Shown here in pieces: positions 62,875 to 64,000 of a stretch of 64,000 bases of DNA. The stretch is from assembly GCA_022494885.1 (NCBI GenBank), contig JAGVSM010002642.1:1-64000 (forward strand), written 5' to 3'. The position numbers and the translations under genes were made by a program. The DNA comes from Micrasema longulum. Lineage: Eukaryota > Arthropoda > Insecta > Trichoptera > Brachycentridae. Within the stretch, counting starts at the first letter, position 1. The number at the start of each line of letters is the position of its first letter. The notes beneath the pieces are model-generated. The model was given only the letters and a program-made list of their open reading frames with translations, searched no databases and was not told the DNA's origin.

Positions 62875-63115
62875 CTGCAGAGCAGTGTTTATTTAATAAT
62901 TTAAAAATACATATAAGAATTTGTTACCCACTAAGTCCAAAGACTTTTCGATGGGACACATTTTTTTTTGACAGGTTTAAATTACATTTATTTTATTTAT
63001 CTTTTACACATTTATTTATAAACAGGCACTATAAAGTATCTAGAAGATATTTCATCAGTTCTTTTTTTTTTCTTTTTTTCATTAAATCCATCTCTTCACA
63101 TTCATTTAAAAATGC
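62875..63115 (-). mobile_element. LINE 3' end, antisense copy of the 47.7-kb LINE
   Basis: CAGTTTCAGTGCTGCAGAGC, AATTTGTTACCCACTAAGTC, ACAGGTTTAAATTACATTTA and AGGCACTATAAAGTATCTAG are the complement of 47990-48176. Only the last codons of the ORF remain. Confidence 0.82.
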
Positions 63116-63217
63116 CCCAACAAGGCAAAACAATTGTCACGAAATTTTTGTTTTTTAAAAAAAAAAAAAGTATTTAGTAGACTCAATTCAGTGTTTGATT
63201 TTTTATGTTATTAACAC

Positions 63218-63370
63218 GAAGCAATGGCCGTTTTTGCGGGAATCCAAAATGACAAATTAAAAAATATTTTTTATGATACTAATAAGTATGAATAATATTA
63301 TTTTTTTACTCGACAGTATTAAGTAGAACCTTATTACCTTAAAAATGTAAAAAAACGTGATATTTTCCTA
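63218..63370. repeat. Dispersed repeat U2, decayed copy 3
   Basis: GGCCGTTTTTGCGGGAATCC, CGACAGTATTAAGTAGA and AAAAACGTGATATTTTCCT parallel 3135-3250 of copy 1, more diverged than copies 1 and 2 are from each other. Confidence 0.55.
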
Positions 63371-63669
63371 TTTAAACTTAACATCAATGGGTGTCTTAAT
63401 CTAACAAAGTTTCATCACTTTAATGAAAAAGACTTAATTTGTATCAATAATCTCTATATTAGATTACAAACACTAGATAACATTCAGGTAATTTTTCTAC
63501 TTTTTTTATTATAACCATCACCTTTTGCTTGCTGTTGATGTTGTCTCAAATACTGTTAATTTGCTTTTGTATATTTGTGCTTTGCATTTAAAATGGCTGC
63601 CGGTTTTTGTTAGATATCACATTTTGTTTGGAATCTTGAAAAATTAGTTCAAGAAAAGTTTCACCAACA

Positions 63670-64000
63670 ATGATTTATTTATTTATTAACGGACATTGTC
63701 CATGTATACAATTTATAGGGTTTAAATACTACAATAAAAGAACAGTTTAAAACATTAAAAAAAGAAGAAAAGAAGCATTGACAAACATAAGGGACATCGA
63801 GACAAGATCTGGACTGTTTATTTAGTGCTCGTTTAAATCGCTGTAAACTTAAACCACAAATGTCCAGATCTTGTCTTGAGTTAACAATACGACAAAGACA
63901 GTCTTTGGAGAATTAAGGCTATAGTTTGTTCTACGCTGATCGATGAATTCGTGCTAACATTAAAACTCTGTTTCCAAAAATTGACATAAAAACGCAAAAA
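63670..64000 (-). mobile_element. Jockey-like LINE 'JH', 3' end copy 3, cut by the window edge
   Basis: The 3' end (AAATAAATAAATCA, minus strand) lies at 63670. The coding end corresponds to [17 protein letters not shown] residues, damaged. GTCCAGATCTTGTCTTGAG and CATCGAGACAAGATCTGGAC form the same hairpin as in the copies at 28.9 and 48.8 kb. Confidence 0.8.

Noticed and set aside
50059..64000. Next CAPS exon (AFAW...)
   Set aside because: I scanned for the expected residues in all forward frames by eye and found none.

Overview
This is a stretch of animal nuclear DNA, most likely from an insect. It is AT-rich (roughly two thirds A+T by eye), with long introns, GT-AG splice sites and a very high load of fossil transposons. 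The one real host gene is Cadps/CAPS (calcium-dependent secretion activator, a dense-core-vesicle priming factor). It runs on the + strand from 7318 to 50058 as 15 internal coding exons. All junctions are GT-AG and every phase closes, giving one uninterrupted 660-codon reading frame. The insect assignment is inferred from three things: the protein reads closest to insect CAPS as I remember it, TTAGG/CCTAA telomere-type repeats occur internally, and several non-LTR families are of types common in insects. I cannot fix the order.

Layout. 1-7317 has no recognised exon; it holds a repeat family shared with 18.9-20.3 kb, pogo-like ends, and a terminal-inverted-repeat (TIR) element at 3.8-4.76 kb with a second element nested inside it. 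7318-12602 carries exons a-c (region before C2), separated by a mariner-type miniature element, two LINEs and an RTE retroposon with unusually long 64-bp flanking duplications. 12603-26997 is one 14.4-kb intron full of LINE, mariner, pogo-like and SINE remains. 26998-34654 carries exons d-j, which encode the C2 and PH domains and include a 21-bp microexon. 36147-50058 carries exons k-o, leading to just before the MUN region. The 42-51 kb part is a pile of nested insertions: a foldback family, a complete 1672-bp Tc1-type transposon, RTE and jockey-like LINEs, and a TIR element cut cleanly into a LINE 3' end. 50059-64000 is intron sequence with more repeats; the next CAPS exon and the C-terminal MUN exons lie beyond the window, as does the N-terminus upstream.

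The best candidates for something undescribed are these: a foldback/tandem repeat family (at least seven loci) built on a conserved module of about 350 bp; a TA-flanked Tc1 transposon whose transposase needs removal of a 72-bp intron to restore DD34E spacing; a LINE family with a conserved inverted-repeat hairpin at its 3' end; an 810-bp element with perfect 24-bp TIRs and an 8-bp duplication; and a frame-neutral CAPS microexon whose skipping would give the loop length I recall for vertebrate PH domains. Apart from CAPS and the broken transposon genes I see no other protein gene, no functional tRNA or rRNA, and no CRISPR.
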